NCBI GenBank assembly: GCA_964366055.1
Contig: CAYISE010000006.1
Location: forward strand, 1-37,823
Direction of reading: 5' to 3'
Origin: JBBTQX01 sp964366055
GTDB lineage: Bacteria > Patescibacteriota > Minisyncoccia > UBA6257 > GWB1-50-10
DNA length: 37,823 nt
Part shown: one piece after another, positions 31,414-37,768 of the stretch
How the letters are laid out: every line of letters starts with the position of its first letter
How positions within the stretch are numbered: the first letter of the stretch is position 1
Notes under the pieces: generated by a model
Told to the model about the DNA's origin: nothing
The model's input: only the letters and a program-made list of their open reading frames with translations
The model's database searches: none
Translations under genes and position numbers: made by a program

Positions 31414-31770
31414 CCTAAAAGGGAGCAAAAGTTACTCTTCAACAGGATCAGGGAATATCAGGGAATAACTTTTGGCTGTTTTGTAATTCAAGGTACTTTA
31501 CAGTGCATCAAAGGCCAAATTGGCTGTCAATGACATGACATGACATTACCAAATGCTTCCTTGTGGCAATTTTTGCAGTGAGGACTGTTTGAGGCAGTTG
31601 CCAACTCGACCCTTGCTACTATCTTATAGGGTTGGCAACGGTTCCCCGATATAATATCGGGGGAGCCGAGTTCCGCAACAAAAAAATCGCCATAAATGGG
31701 CGGAGTTTATTATCTGCACGCCGCTTCATTCTCGCGACAAGCCGCAGGGTATTCGCGGGCAGATAATAAA

Positions 31771-31807
31771 AAATCAGACTTTCCCCACATGAAAAGGAAA
31801 AGTCTGA
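31771..31807 (-). terminator. Terminator of the 30-aa membrane peptide gene
   Basis: On the minus strand tcagacttttcc pairs with ggaaagtctga (one bulge) around an 11-base loop, followed by a run of six T. It lies 8 bases after the stop codon. Confidence 0.82.
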
Positions 31808-31815
31808 CAATGAAA

Positions 31816-31908
31816 TTAGTTGGGTAAATTTTGCAGCCACGCTAACACAGTCACCACCAATATCACTGCTGCAATAAAAATTACCCCTGCTTTCTGCTTG
31901 TTCGTCAT
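31816..31908 (-). CDS. Single-pass membrane peptide, 30 aa
   Basis: A small gene with every expected signal: TTGACA/TACCCT promoter, a perfect ribosome site aaggaggtgag 6 bases before ATG, 30 codons, TAA and a terminator. The peptide starts MTNKQKAG, continues as one hydrophobic helix of about 17 residues (VIFIAAVILVVTVLAWL) and ends QNLPN, so the basic end is probably cytoplasmic. I know no family for it. Size and topology recall toxin peptides of type I systems and small membrane regulators, but no antisense RNA is evident. The strong Shine-Dalgarno is foreign to this genome's style. Confidence 0.75.
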   Translation of the reverse strand: MTNKQKAGVIFIAAVILVVTVLAWLQNLPN

Positions 31909-31980
31909 TTTTCTCACCTCCTTAAAGACGAAAATACTCTTTAATTAAAAAAGGACCTTTGAGCATTCATTAACAAAAAT

Positions 31981-32009
31981 AGGGTAGCAAAAAAACAAAA
32001 AACTGTCAA
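31981..32009 (-). promoter_or_regulatory. Promoter of the 30-aa membrane peptide gene
   Basis: On the minus strand TTGACA (32004-32009), a 17-base poly-T-rich spacer and TACCCT (31981-31986). It leaves a leader of about 65 bases, unlike the leaderless genes elsewhere. Confidence 0.65.
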
Positions 32010-32060
32010 GAGGGCCTGGTAATGTAGGCGAAAAGGTACGAAGGGTTATACTCATGCAAT

Positions 32061-32092
32061 AAAAAAACCCGCAGTGATACTTATACTGCGGG
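32061..32092 (-). terminator. Terminator of the truncated minus-strand gene
   Basis: Perfect 8-bp stem (32068-32075/32085-32092, cccgcagt arms) with a 9-base loop, followed on the minus strand by seven T. It lies 21 bases after the stop codon of the gene remnant at 32114-32306. Confidence 0.85.
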
Positions 32093-32113
32093 GGCAACTC
32101 CATACTCAACTAA

Positions 32114-32306
32114 TTAAAAGTTTCTGATATACTTTTCCACCTGCTCTTGGGACTTTGCGACAACTTGAGCATACCTATCTTCATGGCCACCAGTTAGCCT
32201 CACATGCGGTTCAACGAGCGTCGAATCAAAAGTTAAGATAACATTCCTACTCTTGACCAGGCTTGTTTGCCCCTCCACCCACACGAGCCAATCCTTTTGG
32301 TTGTTC
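32114..32306 (-). pseudogene. 3' remnant of an unknown gene, cut at the repeat junction
   Basis: An open minus-strand frame of about 64 codons ends in TAA at 32114-32116 and carries a natural-looking sequence: NNQKDWLVWVEGQTSLVK, then SRNVILTFDSTLVEPHVRL and QEQVEKYIRNF at the end. It is followed by a good terminator. Going upstream, the frame runs straight into the antisense of the second parA copy at 32306, so its 5' part is missing. I do not recognise the family. It indicates that the segment between the repeats came from a different locus or genome. Confidence 0.6.
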
Positions 32307-32466
32307 GCGTTCGGTTTCCTTAGCCGAGGCGCCCAGTTTCCAGAAGCCGATAATGCTTTACGCGCCCCAGAGCCCCGGCGCTTTGGCCTATGAAAAGCTG
32401 GCCCGTGAACTGATAGAAGGAATTACCAATCCGGTTTTAGTTTCTGAAACGAAACCTTACCCCTAA
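32306..32466 (+). pseudogene. Duplicated parA 3' end with the probable original C-terminus
   Basis: The first 132 bases repeat 31260-31391 with one change and stay in frame (RSVSLAEAPSFQKPIMLYAP and onward). After ITNPV the frame continues LVSETKPYP to a TAA at 32464-32466, whereas the upstream copy stops at once. This copy may be the original end of parA, displaced by an insertion that brought a replacement end. It has no start codon or promoter of its own and is not expected to be translated. Confidence 0.85.
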
Positions 32467-32556
32467 GAAAAGTGTCAGCGAGAGAGCGAGGGCGAGAGTC
32501 AAGGGGCGAACGAGTCGCTGGACGAGTGAGATCCCGCCTTTTCGTGGGGTAAGGTT
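32453..32556. repeat. Palindrome around the end of the parA remnant
   Basis: Perfect 11-bp arms aaccttacccc (32453-32463) and ggggtaaggtt (32546-32556). The loop contains purine-rich gcgag repeats and the word cgagtcgctggacgag (32511-32526), which is found again inside parB (32987-33002). Confidence 0.7.
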
Positions 32557-32565
32557 GAGTGGACT

Positions 32566-32574
32566 TTATCCACA
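32566..32574 (+). promoter_or_regulatory. Single DnaA-box-like site
   Basis: TTATCCACA matches the DnaA box consensus exactly. It stands alone: I found no second clear box in the parA-parB gap. A nearby AT-rich tract (about 32780-32830) could be an unwinding region, but evidence for an origin is thin. Confidence 0.4.
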
Positions 32575-32703
32575 GCTTGAATCGTGAGGACTAGGGTGCT
32601 ATGATTTTTTCGGTTCGGAATTGACGTAAGATATTCCGCTCGTCAATGGCGCGGTCTGCAGCCGGGCTGTCGGTGGGTGAGTATTTTAATAAAATTACGG
32701 ACT

Positions 32704-32717
32704 AACGTACGTACGTT
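32704..32717. promoter_or_regulatory. 14-base perfect palindrome upstream of parB, possible protein-binding site
   Basis: aacgtacgtacgtt is self-complementary and made of acgt repeats. Its position between parA and parB would suit an operator or a parS-like site, but it does not match the usual parS consensus (tgttccacgtggaaca). Confidence 0.35.
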
Positions 32718-32720
32718 TTC

Positions 32721-32870
32721 CTAAAACAGAGGAAGGTAAAACGGACTGACGCGTTGCCGGTACTTCATATTTCGAGTTGCTCTTTGTTTTTAATTTAATT
32801 TATACAAAATCCTCGAAATTTTAATTGAAGGAAAGCGGCGCGTCGGGAGGTTTTAACCCCTCTGTTTTAG
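32721..32870. repeat. Long nested hairpin directly upstream of parB
   Basis: Successive stems stack inward: ctaaaacagagg (32721-32732) with 32859-32870, perfect over 12 bp; ggtaaaac (32735-32742) with 32850-32858, one bulge; ctgacgcg (32746-32753) with 32839-32846, one G-T pair; and atttcgag (32769-32776) with 32812-32819. The loop is AT-rich. The hairpin ends 2 bases before the parB -10 box, so the region where a -35 box should be lies in the stem. Confidence 0.7.
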
Positions 32871-32872
32871 TT

Positions 32873-32878
32873 TATAAT
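32873..32878 (+). promoter_or_regulatory. -10 box of parB, leaderless layout
   Basis: TATAAT ends 7 bases before ATG 32886. No good -35 box is visible because the upstream bases belong to the long hairpin. Confidence 0.6.
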
Positions 32879-32885
32879 AAACCAT

Positions 32886-33830
32886 ATGCCAATCGGCAAA
32901 GGATTATCATCGCTGATTCCACCTCAAAAAAATAATGAGGTGAAGAAGGAAAAAAATTTTTCTTTTCCGAAACCTCCGCAGTCGAGCGAGTCGCTGGACG
33001 AGCGAAGCGAGTTGAGGAAAGAAAGATTTTCTTCCGTTTCTCACGAATCAATTTTTCAAATAGAAGTGGAAAAGATAAAGCCCAATCCTTACCAGCCACG
33101 CCACGAATTCAATGGCGAGGGGATTGAAGAGCTGGCCCAATCCATCCGGGAATTCGGCATCATCCAGCCGCTCATCGTTTCAAAAATTTTCAAGGAAACT
33201 GAAACTGGAACAGATGTGGAATATCAGCTGATTGCCGGCGAACGCCGCCTGCGGGCCGCAAAACTGGCGGGATTGGAAAGAGTACCGGCGGTAGTGAAAA
33301 AGATAGACACCAATCGCGTCAAGCTGGAAATATCCCTGATTGAAAATCTCCAGCGGCATAATTTGAATCCGATTGAAACGGCCAAGGCCTACTCCCGATT
33401 GCAGGATGAATTCGGACTGACTCAAAAGGAAATCGCCGTCCGGGTGGGAAAAAGCCGGGAGGTAGTCGCGAACACCGCGCGCCTTTTAAATCTTCCTTCC
33501 CATATTCAAGAGGCCTTGATTCAGAATAAAATTAACGAATCGCAGGCGCGAACGCTTTTGGGAATCCAAAGCATGGAAGAACAGCGGAGGGTCTTTGAAA
33601 ATATCTTGTCTCAAAAATTAAGCGTCCGGGCGGCGAAGAGCGAAGTTCAACAGAGCGAACCCGTTGACCCCCAAATCGCTTATTGGCAGAAACGCCTGGA
33701 AGAAGGTCTGGGCGCACCGGTCAAAATTTTAAAGCGCGGCGGGAAAGGAAGAGTGGCGATTGAATTTTACTCGGATGAGGAGTGGCACGGCGTTTTGGAG
33801 AAACTGCTCGGACCGGAATTGGAACAATAA
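32886..33830 (+). CDS. parB: Chromosome partitioning protein ParB (Spo0J)
   Basis: CTP-dependent DNA clamp of 314 aa that loads at parS and marks the origin region. The N-terminal KGLSSLIP signature is followed by a variable linker, then the CTP-binding core (about 60-150) with VEKIKPNPYQPRHEF, IREFGIIQPLIV and GERRLRAA. The helix-turn-helix region has ENLQRHNLNPIETAKAYSRLQDEFGLTQKEIAVRVGKSREVVANTARLLNLP, and a C-terminal dimer domain closes the protein. The linker stretch SSESLDERSELRKE is encoded by a gcgag-rich interspersed word that also occurs outside the gene. parA lies 1.5 kb upstream instead of directly adjacent. Confidence 0.95.
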   Translation: MPIGKGLSSLIPPQKNNEVKKEKNFSFPKPPQSSESLDERSELRKERFSSVSHESIFQIEVEKIKPNPYQPRHEFNGEGIEELAQSIREFGIIQPLIVSKIFKETETGTDVEYQLIAGERRLRAAKLAGLERVPAVVKKIDTNRVKLEISLIENLQRHNLNPIETAKAYSRLQDEFGLTQKEIAVRVGKSREVVANTARLLNLPSHIQEALIQNKINESQARTLLGIQSMEEQRRVFENILSQKLSVRAAKSEVQQSEPVDPQIAYWQKRLEEGLGAPVKILKRGGKGRVAIEFYSDEEWHGVLEKLLGPELEQ

Positions 33831-33843
33831 TATTGAGATAATG

Positions 33844-35538
33844 CTACCGGCTGATTTTGTAATTTACTTCCTTAGTGCCGCTTAACTTTATAATTCTAAC
33901 AAGAATTCTCTGGATTTTCTCATTAGGCAGAGCATTGCAATGGACGATAACGGCGGAGAAGACCGAACGATGGTCGGTTTGGCTTTGGAGATAGGTGATA
34001 TTGGTTCTGGATTCGGCAAAAACGCCCGTGATTTCTTTCAAATAGCCCGGCCGGTCGGTGTTTATGATTCTGAATTCCAAATGCGGCGCGATGAGCCGTT
34101 TCTTCAGATTTCTTTTGCCGATGTTTAAGGACCCTTTGATATTTTTCTTGGCCAGCGCGGTTTTCACGAAACGCAACCAGTCCTCTGAGGGTTTTTTGTT
34201 CTTCCGGGTGATGATTTCCACCATGTCGCGCGGCTGAAGTTCATAATCCAAGTTGACGATTTTCCCGTTCACTTTAGCGCCCACGCACTGATTGCCGATG
34301 TCGCTGTGAATTTGGTAGGCGAAGTCCACCGGCGTCGCGCCCGCCGGCAAGTCAATTATGTCGTTCTGCGGCGTCAGTACGAATATCCGGTCTTTGAAGA
34401 AGTCCACCTTCAGGGCTTCAAAAAATTCTTTTTGATTGCTGAACGCCTTTTGCCAGTTGCGAAGCTGTTCCACCCAAACCATTTCTTTCTTGTTCTTGAC
34501 GCCTGTCCAGTTCTTCGCCTGTTCAGTGTCTCGGATTTGCTGATAGGCCCAGTGGGCGGCGATGCCGAGTTCATTCTCCTCGTGCATTTCCTGCGTGCGG
34601 ATTTGAATCTCCAGAATTTTATTATCCAAAGCGAAAACGGTGGTATGCAGACCACGATAGCCGTTCGGTTTCGGCCGGGCGATGTAGTCCTTGAATCTAT
34701 TGGGAACCGGCTGCCACAATTGATGGATGATGCCAAGCGCGGCATAGCACTCCTCAACGGTTTTAACGATGATTCTTAGGGCAACCAGATCGGTGACTTT
34801 TTCCAGATTCATATCGTAACGCAAAAGTTTCTTATATAAACTGAAGTACCGTTTGGCGCGAGAACCCACGTTCAAGGGTTCAATTTTATGCTCTTTCAGC
34901 GTTTTCACGACTATCGGCACCACTTTCTGGGCATAAAGCTGTCGTTTCGCATAGTCGTCTCTCACCTCATTTTTCAGCCATCTGTATTCGTCCGGATAGA
35001 AGTAGGGGAAGGCGAGGTCTTCCAATTCGCCGGAGAGTTTCTGCATGCCAAGGCGATAGGCAAGCGGGGCGTAAATTTCGGCGGTCTCCCTGGCCATTTT
35101 TTTCTGACGGTCGGGCGGCAGGAAATCCAGGGTCTTCATATTATGGAGCCGGTCAGCCAATTTGATAATCAGGACTCTTAAGTCCCGCGTGAAAGCAATG
35201 ACGAATTTTCTCAAATTTTCAATATTCGCGTTTTCGGGGTAATGAATCGTTTTTAATTTTGTGAGGCCATCCACGAGAAACGCCGTCTCCGAGCCGAAGT
35301 TTTTTTCCAGATCTTTTATGGAGTAAGTTGTATCTTCCGCGATATCGTGAAGCAACGCGGCCGCCACCGCCACCTCGCCTATACTCCAATCGGCGACGGT
35401 CTTGGCCACCGCTAGACAGTGGGTGATGTAGGGCTCGCCACTTAATCTTTTCACGCCGGCGTGAGCTCTCTCGGCGAAATCATAGGCCCGGCGAATTAGG
35501 CTCTCTTTGGGTGTTTTTTCTACCCATTCTGCAGGCAT
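33844..35538 (-). CDS. Bifunctional (p)ppGpp synthetase/hydrolase, RelA/SpoT family
   Basis: Stringent-response enzyme of 564 aa. The N-terminal HD hydrolase keeps metal residues (His40 in PYITH, His64-Asp65 in ALLHDIAEDT). The synthetase domain has SRAKRYFSLYKKL, DLVALRIIV, RFKDYIARPKPNGYRGLHTTV and EIQIRTQEMHEENELGIAAHWAY. Then come a TGS domain (VLTPQNDIIDLPAGATPVDFAYQIHSDIG) and a C-terminal ACT domain. It is shorter than usual (about 700 aa), mainly between TGS and ACT. Both active sites look intact, so it likely makes and degrades the alarmone. It is convergent with parB, with a 13-base gap. Confidence 0.94.
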   Translation of the reverse strand: MPAEWVEKTPKESLIRRAYDFAERAHAGVKRLSGEPYITHCLAVAKTVADWSIGEVAVAAALLHDIAEDTTYSIKDLEKNFGSETAFLVDGLTKLKTIHYPENANIENLRKFVIAFTRDLRVLIIKLADRLHNMKTLDFLPPDRQKKMARETAEIYAPLAYRLGMQKLSGELEDLAFPYFYPDEYRWLKNEVRDDYAKRQLYAQKVVPIVVKTLKEHKIEPLNVGSRAKRYFSLYKKLLRYDMNLEKVTDLVALRIIVKTVEECYAALGIIHQLWQPVPNRFKDYIARPKPNGYRGLHTTVFALDNKILEIQIRTQEMHEENELGIAAHWAYQQIRDTEQAKNWTGVKNKKEMVWVEQLRNWQKAFSNQKEFFEALKVDFFKDRIFVLTPQNDIIDLPAGATPVDFAYQIHSDIGNQCVGAKVNGKIVNLDYELQPRDMVEIITRKNKKPSEDWLRFVKTALAKKNIKGSLNIGKRNLKKRLIAPHLEFRIINTDRPGYLKEITGVFAESRTNITYLQSQTDHRSVFSAVIVHCNALPNEKIQRILVRIIKLSGTKEVNYKISR

Positions 35539-35545
35539 GTTTTAA

Positions 35546-35574
35546 ATTGTAGGGATTTTTGGGGTTATTGACAA
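35546..35574 (-). promoter_or_regulatory. Promoter of relA/spoT, leaderless layout
   Basis: On the minus strand TTGTCA (35569-35574), a 17-base spacer and TACAAT (35546-35551), ending 7 bases before the ATG at 35538. Its -35 box overlaps the groES -35 box on the other strand. Confidence 0.75.
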
Positions 35575-35595
35575 AGAAAATATTTCGCTTAAAAT
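35568..35595 (+). promoter_or_regulatory. Promoter of groES-groEL, without CIRCE
   Basis: TTGACA at 35568-35573, a 16-base spacer and TAAAAT at 35590-35595, followed by a leader of about 12 bases. No gagtgctaa half-site is present around it, so HrcA control is not indicated here. Confidence 0.7.
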
Positions 35596-35613
35596 AACCC
35601 TGGTAGCAATTAT

Positions 35614-35904
35614 ATGAATTTTAAACCGTTATCCAATCACCTGTTTATTGAACCGCTCGCGGAAGAAGCGGTCACGAAGTCCGGAATTGTTCTGCCCGAC
35701 ACGGCGGAAAAAGAAAAGCCGATGCAGGGCGCGGTGATCGCTGTCGGCCCCGGCAAATTGAACGACAAGGGTGAAAGAGTCCCGATGTCGGTTAAGGTCG
35801 GCGATAAAGTCCTCTTCAAAAAATACGGGCCGGACGAAATAGAAATTGAGAAAAAGAAGTATCTGGTCGGCGATGAGGACGATATCCTTGCGATTTTAGA
35901 ATAG
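35614..35904 (+). CDS. groES: Co-chaperonin GroES
   Basis: Heptameric lid of GroEL, 96 aa. The sequence shows FKPLSNHLFIEPLAEEAVTKSGIVLPDTAEKEKPMQGAVIAVGPGKLNDKGERVPMSVKVGDKVLFKKYGPDEIEIEKKKYLVGDEDDILAILE, which includes the mobile loop (TKSGIVLP) and the usual C-terminus. Length is standard. It is 22 bases upstream of groEL. Confidence 0.97.
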   Translation: MNFKPLSNHLFIEPLAEEAVTKSGIVLPDTAEKEKPMQGAVIAVGPGKLNDKGERVPMSVKVGDKVLFKKYGPDEIEIEKKKYLVGDEDDILAILE

Positions 35905-35926
35905 TATCGATACCGCGAAACGAATT

Positions 35927-37552
35927 ATGGCCAAACAAATTTTATTTAACGAGGACGCCCGCGTGGCGATGAAAAAGGGGATTGATAAACTGGCCGAAGC
36001 GGTGCGGATGACTTTAGGTCCGCGCGGCCGGGCGGTCGTGATTGAGAAGGGCTACGGCGCGCCGCAGGTCACTTTTGACGGCGTGACGGTGGCCAAAGAA
36101 ATTGAGTTGGAAGACAAATACGAAAACCTCGGCGCCGAGTTCGTCAAACAAGCCGCCGACAAAACGAATGACGTGGTTGGCGACGGCACCACCACGGCCG
36201 TGGTATTGGCTCATGCGATGATTGAGGAGGGAGAAAAAACCATCCGGGAGAAGGGTTTTAACGTGATTCAACTGGCCGAAGAATTGAAAAAGGGCAGCGA
36301 GGATATCGTGAAAGCGCTGGCGGAACAAAAAGAAGAGATTAACGATAACAAAAAAATTGAGGAGGTAGCGACCTTATCGGCCAAGGACAACGAGATCGGC
36401 AAACTCATCGCCGAGATTATATCCAAAGTCGGCCGCGAAGGAGTAATCACCATTGAGGATTCCAACACCATCGGCAATACCTACGAAATTGTGGAAGGAA
36501 TGCAATTTGACCGCGGCTACGTCTCGCCCTATATGATAACGAATCAGGAACGGATGGAGGCGGTGCTGGAAGACCCCTACATTTTGGTTACCGACAAAAA
36601 AATTTCCGCCATTAGTGATTTGCTCCCGCTTTTGGAAAAATTGGTTCAGAGCGGTAAGAAAGAACTTTTAATCGTGGCGGAAGAAGTGGACGGCGAGGCG
36701 CTCGCGACAATCGTGGTGAATAAAATCCGCGGCGTCTTCAACGTGCTGACGGTGAAGGCCCCCGGTTTCGGCGACCGGAAAAAAGAAATGCTCCAGGATA
36801 TCGCGGTGGTGACGGGGGCCGCGTTCATCTCCGAGGATTTGGGGAAAAAATTGGACGGCGTTGATTTGAGCGATTTGGGTCACGCCCATCGCGTCGTTTC
36901 CAACAAAGACAAGACCGTGATTGTGGGTGGCAAGGGCGAAAAGAAAACCATTGACGAACGGGTGAGTCAAATTAAAGCCCAGATAAAAACCACCGATTCC
37001 GATTTTGATAAGGAGAAACTCCAGGAACGATTGGGGAAACTAGCCGGCGGCGTGGCGGTGATTAAAGTGGGCGCGCCGACCGAGTCCGCCCAGAAGGAAC
37101 TGAAGCAAAGAGTGGAAGATGCGGTGGCGGCCACGCGCGCGGCGATGGAGGAAGGCATCGTGCCCGGCGGCGGCATCGCTCTTTTCAACGTGGAAGTGAC
37201 GGAGACCGACAATTCGGTGAAGAATGCCGCTAACCACATTCTCCGCGTCGCCCTCAATGCTCCCCTCAAATCCATCATTGAGAACAGCGGCGAGAACGCG
37301 GAGAGAACTTTCACGGAAATCAAGCAGAAGCAGGCCGGGAAAAATATCTGGCTCGGTTTTAACGCGGTTAATAACAAAGTGGAAGATCTTAAGGAAGCGG
37401 GAATTATTGACCCGTTGAAGGTGACAAAAACCGCCTTCAGAAACGCGGTCTCCGTGGCGGCGACCTATTTGACTATCGGCGCCGGCGTGACGGAAATTCC
37501 CAAGAAGGAAGAAAAAGGCGGAGCCGGCATGCCCGGCATGGGTGAATATTAA
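35927..37552 (+). CDS. groEL: Chaperonin GroEL (Hsp60)
   Basis: Protein of 541 aa folding client proteins in a double ring. ATP-site motifs are seen: MTLGPRGRAVVIEKGYGAPQVTFDGVTVAKEIELEDKYENLGAEFVKQAADKTNDVVGDGTTTAVVLA and the GIVPGGGIALFNVE region near 410. The apical domain is intact, and the C-terminal tail is Gly/Met-rich (GGAGMPGMGEY). No truncation or key-residue change is seen. Confidence 0.98.
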   Translation: MAKQILFNEDARVAMKKGIDKLAEAVRMTLGPRGRAVVIEKGYGAPQVTFDGVTVAKEIELEDKYENLGAEFVKQAADKTNDVVGDGTTTAVVLAHAMIEEGEKTIREKGFNVIQLAEELKKGSEDIVKALAEQKEEINDNKKIEEVATLSAKDNEIGKLIAEIISKVGREGVITIEDSNTIGNTYEIVEGMQFDRGYVSPYMITNQERMEAVLEDPYILVTDKKISAISDLLPLLEKLVQSGKKELLIVAEEVDGEALATIVVNKIRGVFNVLTVKAPGFGDRKKEMLQDIAVVTGAAFISEDLGKKLDGVDLSDLGHAHRVVSNKDKTVIVGGKGEKKTIDERVSQIKAQIKTTDSDFDKEKLQERLGKLAGGVAVIKVGAPTESAQKELKQRVEDAVAATRAAMEEGIVPGGGIALFNVEVTETDNSVKNAANHILRVALNAPLKSIIENSGENAERTFTEIKQKQAGKNIWLGFNAVNNKVEDLKEAGIIDPLKVTKTAFRNAVSVAATYLTIGAGVTEIPKKEEKGGAGMPGMGEY

Positions 37553-37556
37553 ATAT

Positions 37557-37592
37557 AAAACCGCCGGGTGTTGACAAAAAACTGGCGGTTTT
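37557..37592 (+). terminator. groEL terminator overlapping the next promoter
   Basis: Perfect 9-bp stem aaaaccgcc (37557-37565) with ggcggtttt (37584-37592). The loop contains the TTGACA of the downstream tRNA promoter. Arms are U-rich on both sides. Confidence 0.72.
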
Positions 37593-37600
37593 GGTAGGAT
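37571..37600 (+). promoter_or_regulatory. Promoter of the tRNA at 37623
   Basis: TTGACA at 37571-37576, an 18-base spacer and TAGGAT at 37595-37600. The -35 box lies in the loop of the groEL terminator. Confidence 0.65.
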
Positions 37601-37622
37601 GGTTCCAGTTCATTATATTTTT

Positions 37623-37702
37623 GCGGACGTAGCTCAATTGGCAGAGCACCACTTCAGTATTGAGAGTGGGAGGTGGAGGTTCAAATCCTCTCGTCTGCTC
37701 CA
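37623..37702 (+). tRNA. Glycine-like tRNA with an oversized anticodon loop
   Basis: Acceptor gcggacg pairs with cgtctgc (one G-T), followed by discriminator T and encoded CCA. The D-arm gctc-aattggca-gagc, a 5-base variable loop and the T-arm ggagg-ttcaaat-cctct are normal. Discriminator T and the acceptor sequence are typical of tRNA-Gly. The anticodon stem ccact/agtgg (37649-37653/37665-37669) encloses 11 bases (tcagtattgag) instead of 7, so no anticodon can be assigned and base 33 is not T. It could be an atypical tRNA, a pseudogene, or carry a sequence error. Promoter and terminator are intact. Confidence 0.6.
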
Positions 37703-37737
37703 AGATTAGACTTTCCGATTTTTGACCAACGAATTGG

Positions 37738-37768
37738 TGGGCGGCACAAAGTGCCGCCCATTGGTTTT
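37738..37768 (+). terminator. Terminator after the tRNA
   Basis: Perfect 9-bp GC-rich stem gggcggcac (37739-37747) with gtgccgccc (37751-37759), loop aaa, closed by one more T-A pair and followed by ttggtttt. Confidence 0.85.

Larger units (their letters stand above)
31394..32113. other. Inserted segment between the parA repeats: hairpins and a small gene
   Basis: This AT-richer stretch holds several palindromes. An imperfect stem agcaaaagtta / taacttttggct spans about 31423-31476, and the word ctgttttgtaattcaagg follows at 31476-31493 (shared with the dnaJ-truB element). A 9-bp stem is at 31597-31605/31631-31639, an 8-bp hairpin at 31644-31662, and a perfect 12-bp stem at 31706-31717/31759-31770. 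It then holds the minus-strand 30-aa gene with its promoter and terminator. An open frame at 31619-31840 on the minus strand overlaps the terminator and is not credible. Confidence 0.55.

Noticed and set aside
31619..31840. 73-codon minus-strand frame in the parA-parB gap
   Set aside because: It crosses the terminator of the 30-aa gene and several palindromes, and has no promoter or ribosome site.
31394..32885. Replication origin
   Set aside because: Only one exact DnaA box was found, with no dnaA, dnaN or rpmH nearby. Listed only as a lone site.
37653..37665. UCA anticodon, implying UGA read as glycine
   Set aside because: tca occurs in the enlarged loop but not at positions 34-36, and many genes in the window end in TGA at tight gene junctions, so UGA is a stop here.
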